From positions 4,925,501 to 4,989,500 of the forward strand of contig NC_019757.1 of the NCBI RefSeq assembly GCF_000317535.1: DNA of 64,000 bases, read 5' to 3'. The notes under the pieces were generated by a model. The model was not told the origin of the DNA. It did not search any database and was given only the letters and a program-made list of their open reading frames with translations. The DNA is from Cylindrospermum stagnale PCC 7417. GTDB lineage: Bacteria; Cyanobacteriota; Cyanobacteriia; Cyanobacteriales; Nostocaceae. Positions 10,701 through 18,483 of the stretch are shown in pieces (the first letter of the stretch is position 1; every line of letters begins with the position of its first letter). The position numbers and the translations under genes were made by a program.

Positions 10701-11756
10701 CAACAAAATCAAAGTCCTACCAGTCAACGCAGTGATGGTGAAGTAGGCAAAACAATTAACTTCACAGCCAAAGGTGAGAGCCATAGTTTATGGATTGAAG
10801 TTGTAAAAACTTTAGTTAAGGTTATGGTGGCAAGTACACCAGAACAGGTCAAAACCAAGCTCGATAAATGGCAAGGGCGACTCAATGAACTTCAAGGCAA
10901 CAATCGCACAAAAGCTGAAAAGTCACTTAATATCGCCTACAAAGACCTCGGCATCACACAGAAAGAAGCGCAGGAGGCTGTTAAAGAGAAGCAGAAAGCA
11001 GATAGCGCTCCCGGAAATCAGAAGGCACTAAATGAGTTTATTCAGGCTGATAGCGAGACAGAGGCAGCACAAGATAACCTTGCAGATGCCCTCAAGGAAT
11101 TATTCGAGCTATTCGGTGAAGAAAACACACTTAGCCAAAAATTTATTGAAACGCGAAATCAATCCAAAGCAGTTATTAATGAAGTGCGGACATTATGTAA
11201 CCAGCGGCGTCAGTTGATTCAAGCAGGCAAACTTGAGTCCCAATTTGGATATAATTTGGATGGATATGAATCGGCTTTACAAAACCTGGAAGAAGAATGG
11301 AAAAGCACGAAAGGAGCTACAGAAAAAGAGCCTGGATTATACGAGTTAGCTGTCGAAGAATTTGATAGAATAAAAACAGAAGTTACAAAGCTCAAAGCTC
11401 AAATTCAAAAAGAAATACCACTAAAACAAGATTCACAAACAGAAACCTTACCTAATGAGTGGTCTAATATTAAGCCTAATCTGGTATATAAGACAGATTG
11501 GGGTCTAGTATCTTTTGCTGATAAACAAATCGCATTTGGAAAGCAGCACGATCTAGATAGTAAGCATTTACAAGCAATTAACAAAGGTAAAGTAGCTCCC
11601 AAAGGTAGTCAAGGTCTTGTTCCATCTCAATTGGAAGGATTCGATCTAAAATCAAAAACAATAGCAAAAGGTCAATCACATTACCGTTATCATGGGAAAT
11701 TTATTGACGGCGTTAATGTAGTTTTGCACTTTCCTGGTAAAATTTCTAATGATTAA
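7719..11756 (+). CDS. DUF4157 (eCIS-core) polymorphic toxin-like protein with C-terminal effector tip
   Basis: A 1345-residue modular protein. Residues 1-320 are Gln-rich and low in complexity, with two copies of the pattern KLT(I/L)GxPGxxYxQ (about 82-95 and 175-190) that often precedes DUF4157. The DUF4157 core is at about 328-410, containing FGADFNQVRVHTD and the zincin-like motif HELTH (400-404). Residues about 530-950 are helical with long hydrophobic runs, followed by an Asn/Gln-rich linker (about 960-1010) containing PGQNNQP repeats. A coiled-coil segment leads to a C-terminal tip of about 90 residues starting near VYKTDWGLVSFAD. DUF4157 proteins are known as cargo of extracellular contractile injection systems. 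The tip is probably the toxic domain; its activity is unrecognised. No signal peptide is seen. The two small genes behind it are candidate immunity genes. Confidence 0.75.
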   Translation: MYSRQHRTAKNSSNSSDTQAPNQFAPRRFVVQPKTEASQPQQEQTPDIEAQQEETKQYKGGFIDFSKLTPRPTPPKTPRIQMKLTLGQPGNIYQQQAVPSNPIAIQPKANTDLSPAQNPTLEPFDKAEEVSNEAVELRQMSESGESGDEDANSPNGGNVQRACSLCDSEKSLFQTKLTIGAPGDKYEQEADSMAQQVMSMDTPTVQQQPIQRQEEELSESIQKQPLSASITPLVQRFAKAKVQAKSNKESIFTNKESYLESTQLKALPAKHISTLNISPGAQAKWLNKHVHAEKPTAQEQPIQRLTDETLQRSGKSDATPATPSLESRLGSQTGGGTPLDEQTRSFMEPRFGADFNQVRVHTDTTAVQMNKELGAQAFAHGSDIYFGAGKTPGKNELTAHELTHVVQQGGAVRMNPAKKLVNPQVSAKINKEPGIIPKQDHSESAQLKPLEAKQLPTDATSRASNKDLYRFPHETQALQAKQLPNSDTPLDSNKEKRPLPQQDHQLVQSKHISTLSVSPRIQGDWFHDRKRELLDQVEQRLKDIPGYDLLLLALGRNPITGEAVERNGTKAVGTFLKLVPGGDQIFEKLQQSGALEKAFTWWQDEITKLNITIENIKGLVNKAIDSLGLSDITDVSGAIEKVKGFFKPTIERVKNFATNVGNKVLEFTLEGFMQGAGGAVSQVMAILKKAGNVFGTIASDPIKFCQNLMKAVTGGFEQFKNNFSQHFQTGMMKWLFGTLATAGLTAPSEFNAQGLISIALEVLGITYQKIRLKLVNKVGEKKLAKAEQGVEILQKILQGGLAQAWQNISELMENVEQQKEEMIGKLKDMVVEAVIGAAIPKLLVMFVPGGAIIEAVMNVYKTITFFIDKAQEIAELANAVFDSIGNIAAGNLAAASSKVETVMGRSLSLIISFLAKLIGVGNLGYKVRKLLENIKGKIDEALDKLVTFIADKVKVFLKNPGQNNQPAVVPGQNNQPRGSQTQHNQQPNNSPQNTQQNQSPTSQRSDGEVGKTINFTAKGESHSLWIEVVKTLVKVMVASTPEQVKTKLDKWQGRLNELQGNNRTKAEKSLNIAYKDLGITQKEAQEAVKEKQKADSAPGNQKALNEFIQADSETEAAQDNLADALKELFELFGEENTLSQKFIETRNQSKAVINEVRTLCNQRRQLIQAGKLESQFGYNLDGYESALQNLEEEWKSTKGATEKEPGLYELAVEEFDRIKTEVTKLKAQIQKEIPLKQDSQTETLPNEWSNIKPNLVYKTDWGLVSFADKQIAFGKQHDLDSKHLQAINKGKVAPKGSQGLVPSQLEGFDLKSKTIAKGQSHYRYHGKFIDGVNVVLHFPGKISND

Positions 11757-11779
11757 TACAAAAAGTAGCAGAAACTCAG

Positions 11780-12205
11780 ATGACTATTAATTTAACAAAA
11801 CATCATATTTTGAGGGATTTAAAACATTTTGTAGAGCAAACTCAACCACTTGATCTGGCCATGAAACGTCTAAATCATAACCAAAATTTCAAACTATCTG
11901 GCTACTGGCATGAAAAAATTTTCTATAAAGAAATTTCTTTTATCAATCCTCTATCTGTTAGTTTGAAAACAGCTTCAGTTAGCCTAGTATGGAATGATAA
12001 TCATATAGAACGCTTGATTAAGTTTTATTTTTTGCTGAAAGCAGATGGAAGTAAGTGTGAAAATCAAATAATTGAAGAGGTTGATAAAACTGGTCATATG
12101 TTTCTAAGTTTTAATACCAAGTTAGAATTGGTTAGTGAAGATTGGTTTGTAGATGTATTATCTCCATATGTTATTGCGAAAAAAGATGAATCTATAAATA
12201 ATTGA
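11780..12205 (+). CDS. Candidate immunity protein 1 for the DUF4157 toxin
   Basis: This 141-residue acidic, soluble protein starts 23 bases after the toxin gene. It is a paralogue of the next gene: both share the frame SxYWxEKIFYxxI, then a hydrophobic strand, LIKFxxLL.AD, FNTxLEL and a C-terminal SPYV(I)xxK. I recognise no named family. Small soluble genes placed directly behind a polymorphic toxin commonly encode the cognate immunity protein, and that is the inference here. The base composition is much richer in AT than map or the amidase, suggesting transfer. Confidence 0.5.
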   Translation: MTINLTKHHILRDLKHFVEQTQPLDLAMKRLNHNQNFKLSGYWHEKIFYKEISFINPLSVSLKTASVSLVWNDNHIERLIKFYFLLKADGSKCENQIIEEVDKTGHMFLSFNTKLELVSEDWFVDVLSPYVIAKKDESINN

Positions 12206-12285
12206 GCAAATATTATTTATCCACATTTTTTTACGAAAAATAACAAAAAGCGACTTGGTTAATTAATATACTGATTAGTAATACT

Positions 12286-12711
12286 ATGAGTGAAATTTTA
12301 GATTTAGAAAATCATCAAATTTGGAATGACTTAGAAAAAATATTTTCGCAGATTGATGTAAATGCGTTAATCGAGAGTCACATTGATTTAGAAAATTTCA
12401 CTATATCTGATTACTGGGATGAAAATCATGTTTTTTATGAAAAAATTATTTCTGTAGTTCCTTTAAAAGCACAATTAGAAAGTTTTTCTTTAAACATAAT
12501 CTTTGAAGATACTTATACAAGATCATTGCTGAAGTTTCATTATTTACTAATAGCTGATGTTTTTGAAGTTGAGAAAAACTCCGAAAGAGATTCTAACAAG
12601 GTTATAGGTGGAATCACTTTGCTATATAATACAAATCTAGAGCTTGAGGATGAATATTGGGATATTGATATGTCATCTCCATTTGTCGTTGGTAAGTGTA
12701 GAGTAAGCTGA
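12286..12711 (+). CDS. Candidate immunity protein 2, paralogue of the preceding gene
   Basis: This 141-residue acidic protein has the same architecture as its upstream neighbour (SDYWDENHVFYEKI, LLKFHYLL.AD, YNTNLELEDEYWD, SSPFVVGK). The two copies have diverged strongly, as expected for immunity genes tracking different toxin variants. A scrap of the same C-terminus (SSPFVVGK) recurs at 18.4 kb. The gap to the first copy is 80 bases. The downstream 140 bases contain a partial copy of a MITE end (TTGCGTAAGTCCT near 12765). Confidence 0.5.
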   Translation: MSEILDLENHQIWNDLEKIFSQIDVNALIESHIDLENFTISDYWDENHVFYEKIISVVPLKAQLESFSLNIIFEDTYTRSLLKFHYLLIADVFEVEKNSERDSNKVIGGITLLYNTNLELEDEYWDIDMSSPFVVGKCRVS

Positions 12712-12854
12712 AAACAAAAAACTTTTACTGGCTGGCTAGAGATAGAAATCTAATAATGTGTCAGTTGCGTAAGTCCTGTTTACCAGTCAATTAGTTGAAG
12801 GAGGCTTACAAGGAGCGATTAATGTGAGAATAAATATAAATATGAATAATAAAT

Positions 12855-13796
12855 ATGAATAACCGAATAATTACATTAAATAATCCTCATGCAATAGGTA
12901 CATTGGACATTAGTTTAAATGGTTCCATGCTTGTAGTTGGACAACTAGATGATGGTAACGGCACTTACCCTATTGTGACTTTAAGAAGCCTCCCGTCTTT
13001 AGATATCTTAACTGAAATAAAGCAGGTAGATGGTGTTGCCATTGAGTCAGCAATTTTCACACCTGATGGAAATAAATTAGTTTATCTGAAAGATGCAACA
13101 AATGTTTCAATATATGATTTAACAACTCAACAAGTATTAAAATTTGGTTTGTATGCAGAAAGAGTAATTTGGTTAGCTGCTGCCAAGACATCCCCACGAA
13201 TATTAACAGCTGGTAGCACTATAGATATTTGGGATCTTGAACAACCAGAGCGCTATTGGATCTGGGAAGTGCCAGATTATGAAATTCCACCAGATATGAG
13301 ACCAGCTTTGGCAGATATTAGTCCTGATGGAACCAAAGTTGCGGTAGTAGGAAATAACACAAATCAAGTATTAATTTACGACATTGATCAAAACGAAATA
13401 GTTCAGGTGTTAGAGGATGCTCCTTTGCAAGCACATTGGGCCAAATTTTCACCAGATATGCGCTATTTTGCAGCAATTGGTTATTATGCTAATGGTGTTT
13501 ATGTTTGGGATTTGACAACAGGTAAAAGGCATTTACCAGATATATTTAGTGTAGATGACATAACTTCTCGTTCGCTGTGTTTTCATCCTAGTAGCAAATA
13601 TCTTGCTATAGGTACACAAGGTAGTATTGTTAATATCTACCGTATGAGTGACGGTGAAGACATAGTTTCACTTGAATACCTTGACATAGGACAGATTGAA
13701 GGTTTAGCTTTTACACCAGATGGTAAACATCTTTGTTCTGGCGGATTTAAAGGTTTGCTCTCAATTCTAGAATTAAATGGGCTAGATGAATTTTGA
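12855..13796 (+). CDS. WD40-like beta-propeller protein
   Basis: The protein consists of about six or seven weak beta-propeller blades. Repeated segments of the type ISLNGSMLVVGQ, FTPDGNKLVYL, ISPDGTKVAVVG, FSPDMRYFAAIG and FTPDGKHLCSGG end in VYVWDL- or IWDL-type strands. It is cytoplasmic, with no signal peptide and no catalytic motif. Such propellers act as protein-binding platforms. Within this island it may be an immunity or chaperone-like protein, but that is only positional inference. Its stop codon overlaps the first possible start of the next gene (13786). Confidence 0.65.
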   Translation: MNNRIITLNNPHAIGTLDISLNGSMLVVGQLDDGNGTYPIVTLRSLPSLDILTEIKQVDGVAIESAIFTPDGNKLVYLKDATNVSIYDLTTQQVLKFGLYAERVIWLAAAKTSPRILTAGSTIDIWDLEQPERYWIWEVPDYEIPPDMRPALADISPDGTKVAVVGNNTNQVLIYDIDQNEIVQVLEDAPLQAHWAKFSPDMRYFAAIGYYANGVYVWDLTTGKRHLPDIFSVDDITSRSLCFHPSSKYLAIGTQGSIVNIYRMSDGEDIVSLEYLDIGQIEGLAFTPDGKHLCSGGFKGLLSILELNGLDEF

Positions 13797-13866
13797 ACCC
13801 TATATTTTGAGAATCAGTACATTCACAATAAATCATTTTCATAAAGCCCAGAAAATAGATGTAGTG

Positions 13867-14629
13867 ATGAATGTTTACAAATTCATTTGGTACAAACTTT
13901 ATGAAACAATTGGATCAATGATACATATTTATAATATGTTCAACTTTTACAGCTACGAAAATGGCATTTATGAGTTTGATATCACACAGGCAAATTTCCC
14001 TGGTATTAATCGAGGTACGAAGGATTGGGTCAAAAAATGTTTGTCTATTTTTGGGATAGAGATTAATGTCAGTTCATGGCAAGTAATACCAGTTCGCAGT
14101 TATTATTTTTCTAGTTACACAGAAAAAGATGATCTTTGGGAAGATAGTTGGACAAAAGGATGGTTAATCAGAGTTTTTACTGATAGTCAAACCCCAGCAT
14201 CGCCAATTTTTTTTTACTCAACTATTCTATATTGATGAAGCAGATCCAAGCTGGCATTATGAATTAGAAGACAGTGACGGACACAATAAAACTGCTCTAA
14301 TAATATCGGATTTTAGCAATAGCTTAAATGTAGTTCAACAAATTGGAAAACAAATAATTACCAACTATTTGGCCAATCAAAATATTGTTGAACTATCTAT
14401 TCGTTCATTTGGAGAGTACAAACATCAACTAAGAATTATCTGTTATGAGATCGACCTTATTAATATGGTAGATCAGCTTAAACAAATTTTGGAGGACTGT
14501 CAAAATTTTAATAATGGTATTGTTAACTGGCGTGATAGACTGATTTCTCCAGTACAAAATATAGATAATCACTGTTCAGAAGAAATTTTAACTTGGCGAA
14601 ATAAATTGTTTGCAGATGAAGATGAATAA
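13867..14629 (+). pseudogene. Frameshifted gene of the same family as the 19980-20618 protein (candidate immunity)
   Basis: The reading frame ends at a TGA at 14233-14235 just after a run of nine T's (14207-14215). Removing one T joins it to an open frame reading FTQLFYIDEADPSWHYELED and running on to 14629, so the original product was about 255-280 residues. The part before the shift (FGIEINVSSWQVIPVRSYYF) resembles LGIEAEPREWNIEPFCSAYY in the 212-residue protein at 19980, so the two look like distant paralogues. Start choice is uncertain: ATG at 13786, 13867 or 13918. A sequencing error in the homopolymer, or phase variation, could also explain the break. Confidence 0.6.
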
Positions 14630-15030
14630 GGAAATGAGCATACAGCAATTATATCTGAGTTTTGAAAATAAATACTTTAGAGCAACTAGAATAAAAGCGC
14701 AATTTTATTTTAATTTAATGGGGAAATTGAATTGTTTTGAATAATTTATTCAGAAAAGAGATTTTGAGAAAAAATTTTATAACTAGGTTAATTTTATTTG
14801 TTTAAACAGCTTTGCATACAGCGGTTCCCGGTCGAATGCAATACAATCGAGGGCGGGGAAACCCCGCCCCTACAGGCTTGGCGATGAAAAAATGTACCTC
14901 ATAACAGCAGGAAGTGCTGTAAATTATGAGTCCTATATAACTGAATTTTTGAATTAAGAAATCTAGCCTTTTATTAGTTAAAATAGTACTCAGGCAAGAC
15001 ATATTTTAATAATTTGGAGAAATAGCATTA
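14630..15030. other. Intergenic region with a GC-rich interspersed repeat
   Basis: About 400 AT-rich bases with one contrasting insert at roughly 14808-14895, containing the hairpin-forming segment GGGCGGGGAAACCCCGCCCC. This is a common dispersed repeat type in Nostoc-like genomes. TTGGAGA at about 15013-15019 probably serves as the ribosome-binding site of the next gene. Confidence 0.5.
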
Positions 15031-15684
15031 ATGAATTTTGAACAATATATACAAAAAATGCAATTAATTTTCCGAGAGATGGAAGTATCAGAACAGTATG
15101 ATTTATCCTACGAAATTTCTCGTCCAGCTACGGATATAGGCGAATTTGAAGAAATTATTGCTGAAGAACATGGCATTGATGGATTTCACATTTGGGAACC
15201 GTTTAAGAAATTTTATCAAGTAACATCTGGCTTTACGTTCAGATGGAGGTATCTAAATAGCACAAATGAAAACTACTCTACCAATGGAATGGCAAATATT
15301 AATTTAATTTTTTTAATTTATGAGCCAGAAGAACAAATATCAGGAGAATTCAACCTATTCGCAGGATACAGAATTTTAGATTTTATTGGAGATGAAGAAT
15401 TAGAAAAAGATAATTATGTGGCCGTAAAATTTTTCGATGACAGGGATGAGCCGGACTTGTATTACTATTCTATTGATACGGATTCGTATTACAAAATGTC
15501 AATTGGTTTTGAGGAATATATGAATTTATTACTTGAATGTCGAGCGTTATATCCGTGGCAAGAATTATTTATTAGTGATAAAAATTTTATACTTGATAGC
15601 AATAGAATCCAACAATTTTTGGCTGATATAATATTTTTATTTCCAGATATAGATATTTCAAAATTTTGTCAGAATATCAAATAA
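15031..15684 (+). CDS. SUKH (SMI1/KNR4)-like candidate immunity protein
   Basis: This is a 217-residue, strongly acidic, soluble protein. The segment FKKFYQVTSGFTFRWRYL around residues 59-76 resembles the SUKH signature, in which a helix with an aromatic 'FY' is followed by a Gly and an aromatic strand. A later FDDRDEPDLYYYSIDTDSYY-type segment resembles the strand pair that follows. SUKH proteins are the broad-range immunity proteins of bacterial polymorphic toxins. It is followed by the remnant of a papain-fold toxin tip. The family call is made from pattern only. Confidence 0.5.
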   Translation: MNFEQYIQKMQLIFREMEVSEQYDLSYEISRPATDIGEFEEIIAEEHGIDGFHIWEPFKKFYQVTSGFTFRWRYLNSTNENYSTNGMANINLIFLIYEPEEQISGEFNLFAGYRILDFIGDEELEKDNYVAVKFFDDRDEPDLYYYSIDTDSYYKMSIGFEEYMNLLLECRALYPWQELFISDKNFILDSNRIQQFLADIIFLFPDIDISKFCQNIK

Positions 15685-15764
15685 TTTATCAATAGCCTAT
15701 ATAGCAACCCTATCTAATTTTTTGTGTTGGCGTAGCCTGCCGTAGGCATTAAATTTTTTGATAA

Positions 15765-16010
15765 AAAACCGCAAATATTGATACAGGTTCATCGCATGAA
15801 CCGTGGGGAAATATCTATCATGATGGAATTGAACAGACTATTGCAACTAATAGTAAACATGAAGGAGTTTCAGTTGAAATAGATGGACAGGAATTAGTGT
15901 TTGATAATATTAATCGTGATGGTGTTACCAGACAAAATTGGTTCAAAAATCTTTATTCTCCTATTATAGATGCAGGCAAAAAATTTATAATAGAAGAAAT
16001 CCCCTTTTAG
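15765..16010 (+). pseudogene. Orphan papain-fold-type toxin tip (C-terminal fragment without start)
   Basis: An open frame without a start codon reads EPWGNIYHDGIEQTIATN, then KHEGVSVEIDGQELVFDNI, then GVTRQNWFKNLYSPI, and ends at TAG 16008-16010. A His-bearing strand followed by a 'VFDN' strand and a 'W...L' helix is the typical C-terminal half of papain-fold toxins of polymorphic systems (catalytic His and Asn side). The catalytic Cys half is missing. Such displaced tips can recombine onto a full-length toxin gene. The following gene is its likely immunity partner. Confidence 0.5.
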
Positions 16011-16059
16011 GTAAAATAGAAGTTCCATAGTTATTGTTCTTAATAGTAGGAGGTTAGTC

Positions 16060-16401
16060 GTGAGTGATTTATATGACCTATTACAAAAAATCAAGCAAAG
16101 ACCTTCCATGTATTTAGGTAAGCATTCTATTTTCAGTTTTTTGGCTTTTTGGTCTGGATATAAAGTTGCTCAAGATCAATTTGGTATTCATCCCACAAGG
16201 CAGGAACAGGAATTTGAGGAGTTTTTACAATGGATACGAGAAAAATATGAAATTAATACCAGTCAATCTTGGGCAAGTATAATTCTCTTTTACTCTGAAG
16301 ATGAAAGATCCGCCTTAGATAGATTTTTTGAATTGTTTGAGGAATATTTAGATAGAGATAAAATTTCAGAAAGTGAGGATAAAAATTTAGGTAGATTATA
16401 G
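16060..16401 (+). CDS. Small candidate immunity protein (RPSMYLGK motif)
   Basis: This is a 113-residue protein with start GTG at 16060, supported by a perfect AGGAGG at 16048-16053 six bases upstream. The N-terminal motif IKQRPSMYLGKHSIFSFLAF is one I have seen in small proteins next to polymorphic toxins; I cannot name the family. The C-terminal half is acidic and helical. Its position directly behind the papain-fold toxin fragment suggests the cognate immunity protein. The last codons and stop abut a MITE insertion that replaced the original TAA by TAG without changing the protein. Confidence 0.55.
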   Translation: MSDLYDLLQKIKQRPSMYLGKHSIFSFLAFWSGYKVAQDQFGIHPTRQEQEFEEFLQWIREKYEINTSQSWASIILFYSEDERSALDRFFELFEEYLDRDKISESEDKNLGRL

Positions 16402-16571
16402 GACTTACGCACCGTAAAAATTCATTCTAATATTGGGCCTTTTTAATCTTGTTCTTATGCGTCAGGAGACTCATTTTACCTGTAGGGTGCGTTAGGGAAC
16501 GCACGGATTAAGATTTTTAATGAATAAAACCAGCTTACATATTTAGCATTGTTTGTCAATGCGTAAATCCT
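16400..16571. mobile_element. MITE with 12-bp inverted ends and 9-bp target duplication
   Basis: The element starts AGGACTTACGCA (16400-16411) and ends TGCGTAAATCCT (16560-16571), imperfect inverted repeats (11 of 12 pairs). It is flanked by the direct repeat TAGATTATA at 16392-16400 and 16571-16579, a 9-base target duplication. At 172 bases it has no coding capacity. The terminal sequence is of the type often seen dispersed in Nostoc-like genomes. A partial copy of one end occurs near 12765. Confidence 0.7.
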
Positions 16572-16582
16572 AGATTATAAAA

Positions 16583-17272
16583 ATGAACATGATAGTTGAT
16601 AGAAATCTGGGAGTTGTTGCAGACTGGTGGTTTGAGGATAGATGCCGCCTTGCATTTCCAACTAGTCGCTCAGAATTACAGGTGCTGCTGAAAATGTGTC
16701 AATCAGCAGCTGAAGTCCTAGAAGCTCATAAACTACTTAAACCTTCTAGGGTAATCTTCTCTGGTTGGCTCCGTGCTGAACCTGATGAAAATAATCTAGT
16801 TCGTGTAGAGGAACCAGATATCACTATCACAATTCTTGAATCAACAGGTAGTCAAGAATTATTAACTCAATGCGAAAAAACTTTAGACCAACTGGAGCAA
16901 CAGCGCTCTTTTCTTTATCCCACTGATGTAAAAATTTTAGGAGTGGGCGTTGTTTTGGATGCTAATGGACAGGAATATGAATTACCTGATGTCAGTTGGC
17001 TACTAGGTACAACTCTGGATGCCCATATTGTTGATGTCTGTACCCAGAGTGACGCTTGGCTTCCTTACACTCTTGTAGCACAACCACAGATAGAAGTATG
17101 GAAGCGTAATGCGCCACGTTTGGAGGCAGCACTCCAAGAGATTCAAGCACGCTTAAATGTAAAGCCTTACACAAATAGTTGCAGTGATTATGCTTTGATC
17201 AATGGCTTTAGTCTTGAGAATCACACTGATGCAGATGGAGAGGTATTAATTGTTTATGGCGAATCTGTTTAA
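16583..17272 (+). CDS. Protein of unknown function in the toxin-immunity island
   Basis: This is a 229-residue soluble protein that I do not recognise. It begins with ADWWFEDRCRLAFPTSRSEL and has an even helix/strand pattern (EVLEAHKLLKPSRVIFSGWL; ITITILEST; VKILGVGVVLD), suggesting an alpha/beta fold. No catalytic motif stands out. The gene overlaps the next one by 17 bases, so they are translationally coupled. Before the MITE insertion its ATG lay only a few bases after the stop of the 113-residue immunity gene, suggesting they were one operon. Confidence 0.55.
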   Translation: MNMIVDRNLGVVADWWFEDRCRLAFPTSRSELQVLLKMCQSAAEVLEAHKLLKPSRVIFSGWLRAEPDENNLVRVEEPDITITILESTGSQELLTQCEKTLDQLEQQRSFLYPTDVKILGVGVVLDANGQEYELPDVSWLLGTTLDAHIVDVCTQSDAWLPYTLVAQPQIEVWKRNAPRLEAALQEIQARLNVKPYTNSCSDYALINGFSLENHTDADGEVLIVYGESV

Positions 17273-18200
17273 AGACGTGTATAAAAAAATTGTTTTGCCA
17301 GGTGAGTTATATAAATTGCATAGACGACCTATGCATCCTGAAATTGTCATCAACGATAGTAATACAGGCGTTCAAATTATAGATCCTTGGAGTGAACAGA
17401 TAAAAGCACACATTCCTTTCACGGAAAACTACAATAGCTCAGGAGCAACTGATGAATGGTGCTTACGGTCAGATGGCAAAGCTATGTTAGCGTTGAATGA
17501 AGACAATCCAACTGGATGCTGGCTATCACTCGAAGGTGGTGCTTCATACGATATTGAATGCCCTCTCATGCCAAGAATTGGTGATTTACGTTATGTTTGG
17601 GATGAGGATTCATTCTTGCTGAGTGGTGGCAAGTCCTATAATTTTTATAAATTAGGTTGGAAGGAAAATATACCTGTATTCACGGAAATTTCATCCATAG
17701 AGTCTCGTCGTGCACAGTGGGGCTGGAGAATTATTCTAAGTAGCATCTCAGCCTTGAATTCCAATGTATTGCGTGTAGAGTCTGATCTATTTCAAATGCT
17801 TTACCACAATGGAGTCGATAAACCAGAGCAAATTGGTTTGGCAAACTGGCGTGATGAGACAGTTTGGTCTGTCATTCCTCCGAAGCCCGTCCCTACAGTT
17901 GCTGGGCCCTTCTCTTTGATTAGTACGGAGGGTAATAAAGAAAGTATAGATATTGATTTATTTCCTCTAAGTTTAATTAAATTGGCTGCTTTAGCTAACC
18001 AGCTATTTGTGATGTATGAGTATGAAGTGTATTCTCTTAATCAAAACGGGGAAATAGAATTTACTTATTCGGCTCCAGAGAATTTTTGCTTCAGTGATTT
18101 AGACACTATACCTGCAAAAAATGGGTATCCACCTGCTTTAGTGTTGGGATGCAAATCTCTAAATGGTTCTGATAGTGAACTTCTGGTTTTTAGTTTATAG
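17256..18200 (+). CDS. Beta-rich protein of unknown function, coupled to the preceding gene
   Basis: ATG at 17256 (MANLFKDVYKKIVLPGELYK) overlaps the end of the upstream gene; a TTG at 17250 is less likely. The sequence is rich in beta-strand segments with Trp and Asp-Gly turns (WSEQIKAHIPF, WCLRSDGKAMLALN, YVWDEDSFLLSGG). That would suit a degenerate propeller. It has no signal peptide. The last 35 codons, together with the 3' flank, are duplicated at 20710-20836, showing that the island has been rearranged. A role as part of a two-gene immunity unit is possible but unproven. Confidence 0.5.
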   Translation: MANLFKDVYKKIVLPGELYKLHRRPMHPEIVINDSNTGVQIIDPWSEQIKAHIPFTENYNSSGATDEWCLRSDGKAMLALNEDNPTGCWLSLEGGASYDIECPLMPRIGDLRYVWDEDSFLLSGGKSYNFYKLGWKENIPVFTEISSIESRRAQWGWRIILSSISALNSNVLRVESDLFQMLYHNGVDKPEQIGLANWRDETVWSVIPPKPVPTVAGPFSLISTEGNKESIDIDLFPLSLIKLAALANQLFVMYEYEVYSLNQNGEIEFTYSAPENFCFSDLDTIPAKNGYPPALVLGCKSLNGSDSELLVFSL

Positions 18201-18222
18201 ATTGTTCTGCTAAAGCAGTCTA
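18096..18222 (+). repeat. Direct repeat, copy 1 (end of the 17256-18200 gene and its flank)
   Basis: 127 bases nearly identical to 20710-20836, differing at only about half a dozen positions. This copy holds the true C-terminus of the upstream gene and 22 bases of 3' flank. The similarity resumes after an indel (TACTAATATTGTATG near 18309), so the duplication was originally longer. Confidence 0.85.
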
Positions 18223-18414
18223 AGCTGTTGCGCGTATAACTTGCACTTTTTATGGCTTGGAACCCTTGTTGTAACAGGAACACTCTGGAAAATTAAAGAC
18301 ACAACAGCTTACTAATATTGTATGAAGGTCTTATAAAAATATACATTGAGGTTATTATCAGTGTTGATATAGTTTTACAGAAAAAATTCAAATTTTTATA
18401 TAAAAAACTGAATT

Positions 18415-18483
18415 ATGAATGTTAATAAATCTTCTCCATTTGTTGTTGGTAAGCATGGAGTACAAAAATTGAGAGGAAAGTAA
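18415..18483 (+). pseudogene. C-terminal scrap of a candidate immunity gene
   Basis: A 22-codon frame starting at ATG 18415 contains SSPFVVGKHGVQ, matching the end of the 12286-12711 protein (SSPFVVGKCRVS). The nucleotide match is close across this stretch, so a third immunity paralogue once stood here. The TAA stop overlaps the ATG of the HEAT-repeat gene at 18483. Confidence 0.6.
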
